Assembly (NCBI GenBank): GCA_963575745.1
Contig: CAUYUJ010004525.1
Span: forward strand, 380,291-444,290
Length of the DNA stretch: 64,000 bases
Reading direction: 5' to 3'
From: Prorocentrum cordatum
Taxonomy: Eukaryota > Sar > Dinophyceae > Prorocentrales > Prorocentraceae
In this document: positions 21,590-31,329 of the stretch, one piece after another
How positions within the stretch are numbered: position 1 is the first letter of the stretch
Layout: every line of letters starts with the position of its first letter
Program-made: the position numbers and the translations under genes
The notes under the pieces: model-generated
The model's database searches: none
The model's input: only the letters and a program-made list of their open reading frames with translations
Told to the model about the DNA's origin: nothing

Positions 21590-21735
21590 TGCCAACGAAC
21601 CGGCGTGGGCTCAAATTGCTTCACGCAGGCTACTGCTACAGGATCAAGCACACCAGCAAGAAAGGCGTTTCAATGTGGGAGTGCTACAAATGCTCCGCGT
21701 CCATCAGGAGCGCGGGGGCAACGGGCATTGATCCC
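21590..21735 (+). CDS. FLYWCH-type zinc-finger-like fragment (partial exon or relic)
   Basis: The plus frame reads PTNRRGLKLLHAGYCYRIKH, followed by TSKKGVSMWECYKCSASIRS. The pattern G-x-x-x-L, GY-x-Y, W-x-C and C-x-A/C-S-A fits the first three-quarters of a FLYWCH finger (G-Y-x-Y...W-x-C...C). The terminal His-x-His was not found before the satellite begins at 21765. There is no clear start, stop or splice site, so it is either one exon or a captured fragment. FLYWCH domains are common in MULE-type transposases and in regulatory proteins, so a transposase scrap is an alternative. Confidence 0.45.
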
Positions 21736-21764
21736 GGGCGAGGGCCCCGGGCCGGCCCCGACAC

Positions 21765-23900
21765 AACCCGCCGGTTAGGGTCCGCCCGACGCGCCCCGCC
21801 CGTTAGGTCCGCCCGCCCGATCGGACCCGCACGCTAAGGTTCGCACGTGCGCACTACTCGAGCGCGTCCCCACACTTTAGTGTTCCGCCCGCCCGACTCG
21901 ACCCGCCCGTCAGGGTCCGCCCAACCCGACCCGACCCGTCCCGCCCGTTAGGGTCCGCCCGACCCGACCCAACACGCCCGTTAAAGCTCGCGCGTGCTCG
22001 TCCCGCCGCGCCCCACACTTTAATGTCCCGCCCGCCCGACTCGACCCGCCCGTTCGGGTCCGCCCGGCCCGACCCGACCCGTACCGCCCGTTAGGGTCCG
22101 CCCGCCCGACCCGACCCGCCCGTTAGGGTTCACGCGTGCTCACTCGAGCGTGCGTCCACACTTCAATGCTCTCCCTGCCCGACCCGACCCGCCCGTCAGG
22201 GTCAACCCGACCCGACCCGGACCCGCCCCGCCCGTTAGGGTCCGCCCGGCCCGACCCGACCCGCCCATTAGGGTTCACGCGTGCTCACTCGAGCGCGCCC
22301 CACACTTTAGTGTCCCGCCCGCCCGACCCGACCCGCCCGTTAGGGTCCGCCCGACTCGACCCGACCCGCTTCGCCCGCCAATGTCCGCCTGCCCCACCCG
22401 ACCCGCCCGTCAGGGTTCACGCGTGCTCACTCGAGTGCGCCTCCACACTTTAGTGTCCCGCCTGCCCGACCCGACCTGCCCGTTAGGGTCCGCCCGACCC
22501 GAACCCGCGGCCCCCCGCCCGTTAGGGTCAGCCCGGACCCGACCCGACCCCCGCCCGTTAGGGTTCCGCGTGCTCCCATCGAGACGCCCCACATTTTAGT
22601 GTCCCGCCCGCCGACCCGACCGCCCGTTAGGGTCCGCCCGCAGGGCCACAAGAAACGCCACGCCCGGTTAAGGTTACGAACAGAAACGACCCGACCGCAA
22701 GTTAGGGCTAACGCAGTGATCAATCGAGCGCGCAACCACAACTTTACTGTAAAGAACGCCCGAACCGACACGCCGTAGGAGTCAACCCAGTAGAACCCGA
22801 CCAGCCCGTACTGCGGGTCGTCCATGAGCAAGCCCGGAAGGGTATGTCAGGGTTCAAGCGTGCTACACTCCCCCTTGAGTGCGCCTCCGCACTTTTTCTT
22901 GCACATTTGTTTAGTAGTGGTCCCGCCTGCCCGACCCGACCGTGCCCGTTAGGGTCGCCGACCCGAACCCACCCGCACGTTAGGGCCGCCCGGCCCGACC
23001 CGACCCGCCCGTTAGGGTTCACGCGTGCTCACTCGAGCGCGCCCCACACTTTAGTGTCCCGCCCGCCCGACCCGACCCGCCCGTCAGGGTCAACCCGACC
23101 CGACCCGACCCGCCCCGCCCGCCAATGTCCGCCTGCCCCGCCCGACCCGCCCGTCAGGGTTCACGCGTGCTCACTCGAGAGCGCCTCCACACCTTAGTGT
23201 CCCGCCTGCCCGACCCGACCCGCCCGTTAGGGTCCGCCCGACCCGAACCCGCCCCGCCCGTTAGGGTCCGCCAGACCCGACCCGACCCGCCCGTTAGGGT
23301 TCACGCGTGCTCACTCGAGCGCGCCCCACACCTCAGTGTCCCGCCCGCCCGACCCGACCCGCTCGTTAGGGTCCGCCCAGCCCGTACCCGCCCCGCCCGT
23401 TAGGGTCCGCCCGACCCGACCCGACCCGCCCGTTAGGGTTCACGCGTGCTCACTCGAGCGCGCCCCACACTTTAGTGTCCCGCCCGCCCGACCCGACCCG
23501 ACCGTTAGGGTCCGCCCGACCCGACCCGATCCGCCCGTTAATTAGGGTTCACGCTTGCTCACTCGAGCGCGCCCACACGTAGTAGCCGCCCGCCCGACCC
23601 GACCCGAACGTTAGGGTCCGCCCCGAACGGAAGACGACCAGTCGTTCATTAGGTTTCACGCGTGCTCACTCGAGCGCGCCCCACACTTTAGTGTCCCGCC
23701 CGCCCGACCCGACCCGCCCGTTAGGGTCCGCCCGACCCGACCCAACCCGCCCCGCCCGTTAGGATCCGCTCGCCCGACCCGGCCCCCGTATGAGTGTCTG
23801 CTCGACACGTCCCGCCCGTTAGGGTCCGCTTACCCGATCGGGCCCGCACGCTGGGGCTCACGCGTGCCCACTTGAGCGCGCCCCGCACTTTTTAGCGTCC
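21765..23900 (-). repeat. CCCTAACGGGCGGGTCGGG satellite, array 2 (inverted relative to array 1)
   Basis: On the plus strand the units read CCCGTTAGGGTCCGCCCGAC with spacer TTCACGCGTGCTCACTCGAG and CCACACTTTAGTGTCCCGCC, the reverse complement of array 1 spacers (ACATTAAAGTATG; GGCACGCGAGTA) with consistent differences. Degraded around 22640-22900. Runs into the assembly gap. Confidence 0.85.
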
Positions 23901-24000
23901 NNNNNNNNNNNNNNNNNNNNNNNNNNNNNNNNNNNNNNNNNNNNNNNNNNNNNNNNNNNNNNNNNNNNNNNNNNNNNNNNNNNNNNNNNNNNNNNNNNNN
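23901..24000. other. assembly gap (100 N)
   Basis: One hundred undetermined bases between the satellite and a TCC microsatellite. The round length suggests a placeholder rather than a measured gap. Confidence 0.98.
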
Positions 24001-24470
24001 TCCTCCTCCTCCTCCTCCTTCATCTCCTCCTTCCCCCATCCACCTCCGCCCATCCACCTCCTCCTCCTCCTCCTCCTCCTCCTCGACCGCCGTCCTGTGG
24101 CACCCCCCGCCCCTTCTCCGTTGCGTATCAGGCGCCTTGCGCTGCACTCTGCACCGCGATCGCACGGCGCTGCACCTCGAAAAATCGCATCGCATATTGC
24201 GCTGCTCTGCATCGCCCTCCTCTGCGCTGCTTTTCGCTGCGCTGCATGGCTCTGCGTCGCATTACATCGCGTTAAATCGCCTTACATTGCTTTGCAGTGC
24301 TTTGCGTTTCATTGCGTTGCGTTGCGTTGCGTTGCCTTGTTTGCGTTGCTTTGCGTTAATTTGCATTGCTTCGCGCCGCATAGATTGCACCACCTAAATT
24401 GCACCATATTGGTTGTACCACCTAGATAACACCGCACATACTGCAAGACATCGCTGTTTGAGGTCCACGC
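24001..24470. repeat. TCC microsatellite and degenerate GCATTGC/TTGCACCACATAG array
   Basis: TCC repeats to 24085. From 24130 come short degenerate repeats GCGTTGC/GCATTGC that grade into ATTGCACCACCTAA-type units at 24380-24430. The same units form arrays at 31340-31740 and 33270-33700. Confidence 0.7.
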
Positions 24471-24599
24471 TGGCTAACATTCCATTCTTATGTACCCTCC
24501 TAACCTCCCCCCAGAAGACGCGCCACATCCGTCAACTCAAATGCCCGTCCCCCCATGTCTGGAGCTGGAAAATGCACAACCAAGCTATGGACACCAAGT

Positions 24600-24840
24600 G
24601 ATTCTGGTCGCATGGGCCTCCTGGGGGTTCCAGGGGCCCAGGAGGGCCCCAAGGCGGCCCAAGAGAGTCCCAAGATGGCCCAAAGAGGTTCTCAAGACGG
24701 TCCGAGAGAGCATCGCGGCGCGAGTGGCTCCCGAGGATGGCTTCCAGAGGGGCCCGACGGAGCACGATCGCCCCAAGAGGCCCCCGAGAGGCGTCGAAGA
24801 GGCGTCCAAGGAGCTCCCAGAAAGCCCAAACGACGACTTG
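24600..24840. repeat. GGCCCAAGAGG-type 11-12-bp degenerate repeat
   Basis: Same family as 9480-10140 in the opposite orientation (CCCAAGATGGCCCAAAGAGG). It directly follows the exon end at 24889. Confidence 0.7.
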
Positions 24841-24888
24841 GCGGTTCGTGCTCCTGGCGTGCACACCGCGTAGCGAGGAGGATTTCTC

Positions 24889-25334
24889 CTGAAGACGCTC
24901 GCACTCGAAGACTCAATCAGCACCCGCATTACCATGCGCTGGCGGTCGGTGATATGCGCGCTGTACACGCAGCGAAATAGAGTTGCAACGCCCAGTATGA
25001 TGCGGAGCACACAGAATGGGAATATCACTGCTGCAGCCAATGCGCTCTGAGACATCCCTGCCATCACCTCCAGAGTGCACGCATCGAACCTGTCCACGGG
25101 CTGGTCGACGTAGAGACTGCCGGCGAAAACCTTGTAGCTCTCGGCGCGGTGGCACCCGTCGCCGCTAGGACACCAGCAGAGCCCGTAGGTTCCGCTCTCG
25201 AGCACAGTCTCGAAGGGGTGCCTGCGGCCGAACGAGGTCGCGCCCAGCGACTGGGCGTCGAAGGAGACGCCCTCTGCCTGAGGGCAGCTGGCTCCATCCC
25301 TGACGAGGCCCAGCCTGTCACCATCGGAGAGGCC
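24889..25334 (-). CDS. membrane protein, exon 2: Cys-rich extracellular segment plus transmembrane helix
   Basis: The minus frame starts GLSDGDRLGLVRDGASCPQA and holds SGTYGLCWCPSGDGC, a Cys cluster like the repeated 'YxLCWC' extracellular modules that are common in dinoflagellate surface proteins (recalled similarity only). Then come AGSLYVDQP and a hydrophobic helix ALAAAVIFPFCVLRIILGVA, ending near RVLIESSSASVF. Acceptor AG at 25336-25335 joins it in phase to the exon ending at 26503, giving VGPTAQ-GLSDGD. The 3' donor (AG|GAGAAA at 24889) is a guess. Downstream sequence turns into repeats, so later exons, if any, lie elsewhere. Function unknown. Confidence 0.6.
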
Positions 25335-25350
25335 CTGGCCTGTTGAGCAT

Positions 25351-25731
25351 CGATTGCCCGATCCGTATCCCCACCGTCGTGGCCCTGGCCCCGGTGGCCG
25401 ACGTACCCGCCTGGGTGTGGACGCACGCCCGCTCCTTTGGCTTCCACGGGGCCTGCCCCCACCAGGGAGGGTGGGCTGGTGGGACTCGGGTGCGATTAGG
25501 GGAACAGGAAGTGGCATAAACATAACAACTCGTAGGTCCGCGCGGATTTCTCGGATCGGCGCTGGGGCCCCCCGGCGGCGCCTCCGGCGCCGTCTCTGGC
25601 GCGCTCCGCGCGCCAGGGAGGGGGGTCCAGCGCCGATCCGAGAAATCCGCGCGGACCTCCGAGATTTTATGGTCATGCCACTTTTTGTTCCCCTAGCGAC
25701 GGCCCAGTGGGGATGGGGATCGGTTCGACGA
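25351..25731. mobile_element. M3-type inverted-repeat element, copy a, hosting an M2 hairpin
   Basis: The left end CGATTGCCCGATCCGTATCC (25351) and the right end GGATGGGGATCGGTTCGACG (25711) are imperfect inverted repeats. Both match the ends of the 59748-59923 element (CGTTTAACCGACCCCCATCC / GGGATCGGTCAAACG). The M2 hairpin 25493-25698 sits inside, which suggests insertion of one element into another. It starts about 16 bases upstream of the exon 2 acceptor. Confidence 0.5.
25493..25698. mobile_element. M2 long-hairpin element, copy a
   Basis: Two arms of about 70 bases: left CGATTAGGGGAACAGGAAGT...GTCCGCGCGGATTTCTCGGA; right, reverse complemented, CGCTAGGGGAACAAAAAGTG with the same GTCCGCGCGGATTTCTCGGA block. 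The middle of the arms is perfectly matched over more than 25 bases. The loop is GC-rich (25566-25625). It has no coding capacity, so it is a MITE-like candidate. A shorter copy lies at 47352-47470. Confidence 0.75.
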
Positions 25732-25739
25732 TGCTGGCC

Positions 25740-25898
25740 TAAAGTCGGGCGTGTCCCCCTACAGGGGGATTTTCGACGAAAAACAAAAGATACCCCAAAA
25801 ATACTCCAAAATGGCAAAATAAATTTCAAAACATAGTCCCCAGACTATTTTAAAACTATTTTTGAATATTCCCCCTGTAGAGGGACGGGGCCGACTTA
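25740..25898. mobile_element. M1 MITE-like element, copy a
   Basis: Terminal inverted repeats of about 30 bases: left TAAAGTCGGGCGTGTCCCCC then TACAGGGGGAT; right, reverse complemented, TAAGTCGGCCCCGTCCCTCT then ACAGGGGGAA. The interior is AT-rich. Flanked by the direct repeat ATGCTGGCCT (25731-25740 and 25899-25908), a likely 9-10-bp target-site duplication. Copies at 40177-40354 and 46961-47122. Confidence 0.8.
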
Positions 25899-25979
25899 AT
25901 GCTGGCCTGTGACGTCCAGGCTCCACCCGTCGGCGGACTCCGTCGCCGCACGGGTCGTCGAGAACGCCGCCTGGGCCGG

Positions 25980-26270
25980 GGAGGAGGAGGAGGAGGAGGA
26001 GGGGGAGGGAAGGAGAAGGAGGAGGAGGAGGGAGGAGAGTAGGCCGGACGGGGAGGAGGAGGAGGAGAGGAGGGAGGAGGAGGAGTGGAAGGAGAGAGTA
26101 GGAGGGAGATGGGTAGGAGAGGCATGCGGCGGCTTGAGGCGGCGCGGCGGAATGGAGGGAACGTAGGATGTGCGGCGGAGGAGGACGGTAAGGAGGAGAG
26201 GAGGCGGAGGAGGAGGGGGAGAGGTAGGAAGGAGTAGTGGCGGGCGGCGTAGGCGGACGGAGGAGTACGC
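25980..26270. repeat. GGA/GAG microsatellite tract
   Basis: Purine-rich GGAGGA with interruptions, within the intron. No gene. Confidence 0.85.
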
Positions 26271-26307
26271 ACGGAGCGGCCTTCAGGAGGAGGCGGCATA
26301 GAGGAGG

Positions 26308-26415
26308 CACAGGGCCGCCTGGGCCGTGGGGCCCCCACGGGCCGCCGGGACGTAGCGGACCTTCTGAGCCACCCAGCTGCTGGTTCTGACGGAGTCCGTC
26401 GCGAGAGGCGAGCCA
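26308..26415 (-). repeat. duplicated exon end with splice donor
   Basis: 26308-26415 is an imperfect copy of 26507-26605, offset by about 199 bases: GCCTGGGCCGTGGG-CCCAC, GTAGCGGACCTTCTG, CAGCTGCTGGTT, GTCCGTCGCG. Both copies carry the CAG|GC donor-like site. The inner copy lies inside the inferred intron and has indels that break the reading frame. Confidence 0.75.
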
Positions 26416-26502
26416 CCAAAAAAACAAACAAACACAACAACCACCAAGAAGCACCGATAAAGACACCCGCACCCCCAACAACAGAACCACGACCAGCCGC
26501 GC

Positions 26503-27155
26503 CTGGGCCGTGGGCCCCACGGCCGAGGGGTCGTAGCGGACCTTCTGGAGGCACGCCAGCTGCTGGTTGACGGTGTCCGTCGCGGAGTAGGCGAGGCACC
26601 CCGTGGCCGCCGCCACCGAGAGCACGCCGGCCGCGCGGAGCGCCCTGTTGTGGCGGGCGCCCAGCTCTCTCCACGCGCCCGCGAAGCCCAGGACCGAGGA
26701 GGCCATGAACAAGAGGGATCCAGCTTTCACCCACTGCCACGTCGGGCTGAGGCGGGGCTCCAAGAACAAGAGCATACCACCGGCCGCGCAGAGCACGGTG
26801 TTTGTCACAGTGTTCAGCAGCAGGATTCCCTCGAGGAAGTGCAGTCTGTCCCAACAGTGCGTCCTTACCCGGTGGGCATGGTAGCGGTTGCCCACGGTCG
26901 CCTTACGCAGCCTGACGGATACAGTGTAACAGATCTTGAATCGAAACCAACGCCGTGCTACTTTGTCTTGGTAGATTTTCCGAGGTCGCAGTAATACATA
27001 CCCTGTAACCCTGGCGAGTATAGACCATAGTATAAGCAACGCCGCAAGTATGTACTCCACGTAGACGACGCCTCTGCTAGACGGAAGTATCCGCCACCGT
27101 ACCCCCTGCCACGTTGAGGCGTAGTATAATGCGAAGGTCTGTCTGGGAAGTTTCT
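26503..27155 (-). CDS. multi-pass membrane protein, exon 1
   Basis: The frame begins after a possible acceptor (ATGACAG, about 27155) with KLPRQTFALYYASTWQGVRW. Four hydrophobic helices follow: EYILAALLILWSILARVTGY, LEGILLLNTVTNTVLCAAGG, VKAGSLLFMASSVLGFAGAW and RAAGVLSVAAATGCLAYS. It ends RYDPSAVGPTAQ at the GC donor (26503). A basic, Arg/Lys/Tyr-rich loop (LRKATVGNRYHAHRVR) lies between helices 1 and 2. No family recognised. No ATG is required if it is internal, though an ATG in another frame lies near 27157. Coding character (biased third positions, no stops over 650 bases, sharp loss of coding at the donor) is strong; function unknown. Confidence 0.65.
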
Positions 27156-27235
27156 GTCATCTTCTATAGGCCCGCCCTCTCATCACGGAGTGTCGCGTGC
27201 TTCGCCCTCGCAGCCGAAACCATGTTCCCGAATTA

Positions 27236-28312
27236 GCCTGGCGAAGGACCCAACCATGTGCAGTTGTGACTACCGTCGTTGTGAGTATCGCATTCGGTGG
27301 TACTCTCTATGGGCCAAGAAACGCTGTCCTGGGTGGGGGAGACGCATGCGAACTGTGCCACTGGAGCTTCGGTGGGGCTCCCTATGGGGCTACGAAGCGC
27401 TGTCCTGGGTGGAGGAGACGCATAGCGCCCCCCCACTGGGGCCTTCGGTGGAGCTCCCTATGGGGCCACGAAGCGCTGTCCTGGGCGTGGGGGACGCATG
27501 CGGCCCCCCTCTGGGCCTTCGGTGGAGCTCCCTATGGGGCCACGAAACGCTGTCCTGGCGTGGGGGACGCATGTGGCCCCCCCCACTGGGGCCTTCGTTG
27601 GAAGCTCCCTATGGGGCCACGAAACGCTGTCCTGGGCGTGGGGGACGCATGTGCCCCCCCCCCCCACCCCCCCCCCCACCAGGCCTTCGGTGGGCTCCCT
27701 CTGGGGCTACGAAGCGCTGTCCTGGGTGGGTAGACGCAATGCCGCCCCCCCCCACCGGCCTCGGTGGAGCTCCCATGGGGCCCACGAAGCGCTGTCCTGG
27801 CATGGGGACGCATGTGCCCCCCCCCCCCCCCCCCACTGGGGCCTTCGGCAGGGCTCCCTATGGGGCTACGAAGCGCTGTCCTGGGTGGGGGAGACGCTGC
27901 GCCCTCCCCCACTGGGGCCTTCGTGGGTCTCCCTATGGGGCTACGAAGCGCTGTCCTGGGTGGGGGAGACGCAACCGGGCCTTCGGTGGGGCTCCCTCTG
28001 GGGCTACGAAGTGCTGTCCTGGGTGGGGGAGACGCATGCGCCCCCCCCCCACTGGGGCCTTCGGTGGGGCTCCCTATGGGGCTACGAAGCGCTGTCCTGG
28101 GCGCGGGGGACGCATGTGCCCCCCCCCCACTGGGGCCTTCGGTCACTGGGGCCTTCGGTGGAGCTCCCTATGGGTCCACGAAGCGCTGTCCTGGGTGGGG
28201 GAGACGCATGCGCCCCCCCCCCACTGGGGCCTTCGGTGGGGCTCCCTATGGGGCTACGAAGCGCTGTCCTGGGTGGGGGAGACGCATGGGTGATGATGAT
28301 GATGATGATGAC

Positions 28313-28385
<73 letters not shown>

Positions 28386-28395
28386 GTGATGGTGG

Positions 28396-28445
<50 letters not shown>

Positions 28446-28590
28446 GGAGGAGGGGGTGAGCTGAGACATGCGGAGAGCAAAAGCAAGGATGGGGGAGGAG
28501 AGAGGAGGAGGGGAGGAGGAGGAAGGAGGAAGGAGGTGGGACGCGGGGCGCTGTCTCTTCAAAACGAGGACCCAACACCACAGGATGGTT
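27236..28590 (-). mobile_element. structured satellite-bearing element S, copy 1
   Basis: In minus orientation the element starts AACCATCCTGTGGTGTTGGG then TCCTCGTTTTGAAGAGAC (28590-28552). It continues through a CT-rich and ATC microsatellite (28550-28290), then about 13 units of a ~74-bp repeat (marker CGAAGCGCTGTCCTGGGTGG on the plus strand), and ends with CACAACTGCACATGG and GGGTCCTTCGCCAGGC (27236). Both ends match copies 2 and 3. Open frames in the array are repeat artefacts. Confidence 0.8.
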
Positions 28591-28599
28591 GGGAAAAAC

Positions 28600-29325
28600 A
28601 GTGGATTCGAGCTCCCGATGTCACCCCGCGGCCACGGTCTTTCGTACAAGGGACTGGCTTCTCGCTCCCGAGGTCACGATCCCTGGTGGAAGGTGAAACG
28701 ACGGGTCCGCGCTCCCGAGGCCCCCAACGCTCGACAACGCGATGGGTACGCACTCCCTGCCCTTCAAGACGGCTGAGGCAAGCAACCAATGCCGCCAAGA
28801 TGGTCCAGGATGCCTCGAGGACGGTAGGACGGTCAAAGATGGCCCCGAGGCGGCCCAATATGGCCTTGACACGGCACAAGAGGCCCCGAAGACGGCCCAA
28901 GAGGGTCACACACGAGGGCCAATAGAGACCGAATGCGTCCAACCATGTGAACTGCATACGACGGCTCTCATGTGCCCAACCAGAATGGGGCCTAGATAAC
29001 CTCAAAGGGGCTCCAAAGGCTTCGAATGAACCCTAAGGAGCCTTGCGCTCGTCCGAGCGACGCTGTTTCGGCCCGTGGAAGCCTGCTTGGGGCCCCAGGG
29101 CGCGAACAGCGTAAACAGAGGGAGACGGCGGGGTGGACTCGGACTCGGACTCTTTGGACACCCGAAATGGGTACCGAAAGAATGTGTACAATGCCCAACA
29201 ACAAATGGTGTCCCAAACCAACAGCGGCCGCTGTTGGGAAGGCGGCCTCCTGTCTCGAATGGACACAGGCCGCGGCGGCGTGGACAGCGAGCCCTGTTCA
29301 GAGTGAACAGGAACTGCTGTTCTGA
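28600..29325. other. degenerate GGCCC-AAGA repeats and unassigned sequence
   Basis: 28605-28740 has about three diverged units of GCTCCCGA-GTCACGATCCC type (a relative is at 55465-55515). 28790-29000 is the 11-12-bp repeat family. 29000-29325 has no recognised gene. Confidence 0.5.
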
Positions 29326-29535
29326 GAGATCCTCCTCCTCCTCCTCCTCCTCCTCCTCCTCCTCCTCCTCCTCGAGATCCTCCTCAGCCAGCCACCAGAT
29401 CCTCCAAGACGGTCCTCCTCCTCCTCCTCCTCGAGATCCTCCTCCTCCTCAGCCAGCCCTCCTCCTCCTCCTCCTCCTCCTCCTCTCCTCGAGATCCTCC
29501 TCCTCCTCCTCCTCCTCCTCCTCCTCCTCCTCTTC
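29326..29535. repeat. TCC microsatellite
   Basis: CTC/TCC runs with GAGATCCTCC interruptions. Confidence 0.9.
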
Positions 29536-29909
29536 CTACAGCGGGCATCGTACCCATTCTTTCCGTGCCCATCTCGGGCGTCCAGAGACTCGGACGGGCG
29601 ACGGGGTGGGCGGCGCGGGGCCGGCAGGCTGGCGCCGTGGCGCCGCCCTGTCTTGCCGCGCAGTCCACAAGCAAACACTGTTAAAACCGGATCTTGCCAT
29701 CGCTCGGACGTCCATTCCCTGTGTTTTTTTCGGTTTCGTGCGTGGTGTTTTTCGCCAAATGATCAAGGATGCTCCTCGATGGTCCTCGCCGACGGAAAAA
29801 TGCACACGTCCGAGCGGTGCCTAGGGATGAACGTGAAACGCGCCAGGTGGGCATAGCATGAGCAGGACAGGGAAGGGAGGGGCCAGCGCAAGGGGGGGCA
29901 ACCGGAGCC
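29536..29909. other. unassigned sequence
   Basis: No repeat structure and no recognised gene. Short frames only. Confidence 0.4.
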
Positions 29910-30425
29910 CTTGCAGAGGCCTCTCAGGAGCCTCTCAGGAGGCGCCTCGTGGGAGCCTCGCAGGGGGCCTCTCAGGAGCCTCGCAGGAGGCCTCTTGGGA
30001 GCCTCGCAGAGGCCTCTCAGGAGCCTCGCAATGGTATCTTGTGAGCCTTTCAGAGGCCTCTCAGGAGCCTCGCAGGGGCTTCTCAGGAGCCTCTCAGAAG
30101 CCTCTCGGGAGCCTCGCAGAGGCCTCTCAGGAGCCTCGCAGATGCCTTTCACGAGCCTCGCAGAGGCCTCTCAGGAGCCTCTCAGGAGCCTCGCAGAGGC
30201 TTCTCAGAGGCCTCTCAGGATCCTCGCAGGTCTCTTAGGAGCCTGGCAGGAGGCCTCTCAGGAGCGCTCAGGAGCCTCTCAGGAGGCCTCCCAGGAGCCT
30301 CGCAGAGGCCTCTTAGGAGGCCTCTCAGGAGCCTCTCAGGAGGCCCCTCTCAGGAGCCTCGCAGAGGCCTCTCAGGAGCCTCGCACAGGCCTGTCACGAG
30401 CCTCGCAGGGGCCTCTCAGGAGCAG
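29910..30425 (+). repeat. ~22-bp tandem repeat CTCAGGAGCCTCGCAGAGGC
   Basis: More than twenty imperfect units of GGCCTCTCAGGAGCCTCGCA, with each unit itself partly palindromic (GGCCTCTCAGGAGCC). The long plus frame (SLAEASQEPRRGL-type) keeps open because the unit lacks stops. Unit length drifts, so a real protein is unlikely. Confidence 0.85.
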
Positions 30426-31329
30426 GTATAGAGCTCCTCACACTGGGGAAACCACACCGGAGAACTTTTTCCCACTTCCACTGCGGATCAAGCCCTTTCA
30501 CCGGGGAGCAAGCTTTTACACGGGGGAACAACCTTTTCTCGTCCAGTATCGCCCCCTCAACTCTGTCACATCATACTGTGCGAGCGCGAGTTTATCACAC
30601 ACCGTCATTTTACAAGAGCGCCTTGCAACAGAGAAGACAATGCTCACACGCGGGCGTCGTCGCGCGCGCAGGTCGAAACCCGTCAAACAAGTAGGCTTCG
30701 CACTATTCACAGCCTGTGGTCTTCAGACATTAATTTTCAGATGTGTGCGCGCTTTTTGCAAATTCTTAAGACAACCGCAAGTTGTTCAACACGTTCGTCA
30801 AACGAGATCACACGGGCTTCTCGCGCTCGCATATATCGAAATATTCGAACGCCCGTGCGCCATGCTGGAGGCGCACGATCCACGTCAAATACCGCCATGC
30901 GGGCCACTCGCGTGCGTCGGCCGCGCGCGCATGTCGAATTTATTCCAATACTTCCATCGGTGACACGTGGACATCATCATCGTCACTAGCGTGACCAGCA
31001 TCGGCACCGTCATGGTCCTGCCGTCGTCATCACCATCATCATCACCATCATCGCTACTTTCATCATCGTTTCCGCCGCTGTCGACGTCACCATGTTACCG
31101 CGCCAGCTTGTTCAGCTCCACCGCGGCCGCGTCGGTTTGCTAAACTAGCTGGCAGCTCTGCGCCCGAGCTTGCGCTCGCTAGCGCGGCTGCAGAGATGCG
31201 CCAGCCAGCGTCAAACAATTAGCACAATCGCCACTGCCTGGATTTTGCAATTGCGGGAGCAGTGGAATTGACAACTCCAAGTTCTTCAAAACAACTTGCG
31301 CCGTATAAATGGCATAGCATACAATGTGG

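Larger units (their letters stand above)
25335..26502 (-). other. intron (GC-AG) carrying a nested inverted-repeat cluster
   Basis: The donor is CAG|GCGCGG at 26502 and the acceptor CCAG at 25336-25335. Phase 0 on both sides gives an uninterrupted protein. The intron contains the duplicated exon end (26308-26415), a GGA microsatellite (25980-26270), element M1 (25740-25898) and the composite element 25351-25731. AG|GC donors are common in dinoflagellates. The join is inferred, not observed. Confidence 0.55.

Noticed and set aside
27190-28925. Gly/Pro-rich frames across the array of element S, all orientations
   Set aside because: Repeat translations; the same holds for 36874-38172 and 49238-51140.
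30438-30540. HTGE-like and YTGEQPF words resembling C2H2 zinc-finger linkers
   Set aside because: Spacing between the words is about 58 and 20 bases, not the 84 expected, and no Cys/His pairs lie between them.
29911-30963. 350-residue frame with SLAEASQEPRRGL repeats
   Set aside because: Explained by the 22-bp tandem repeat; unit length drift and alternative open frames argue against a protein.
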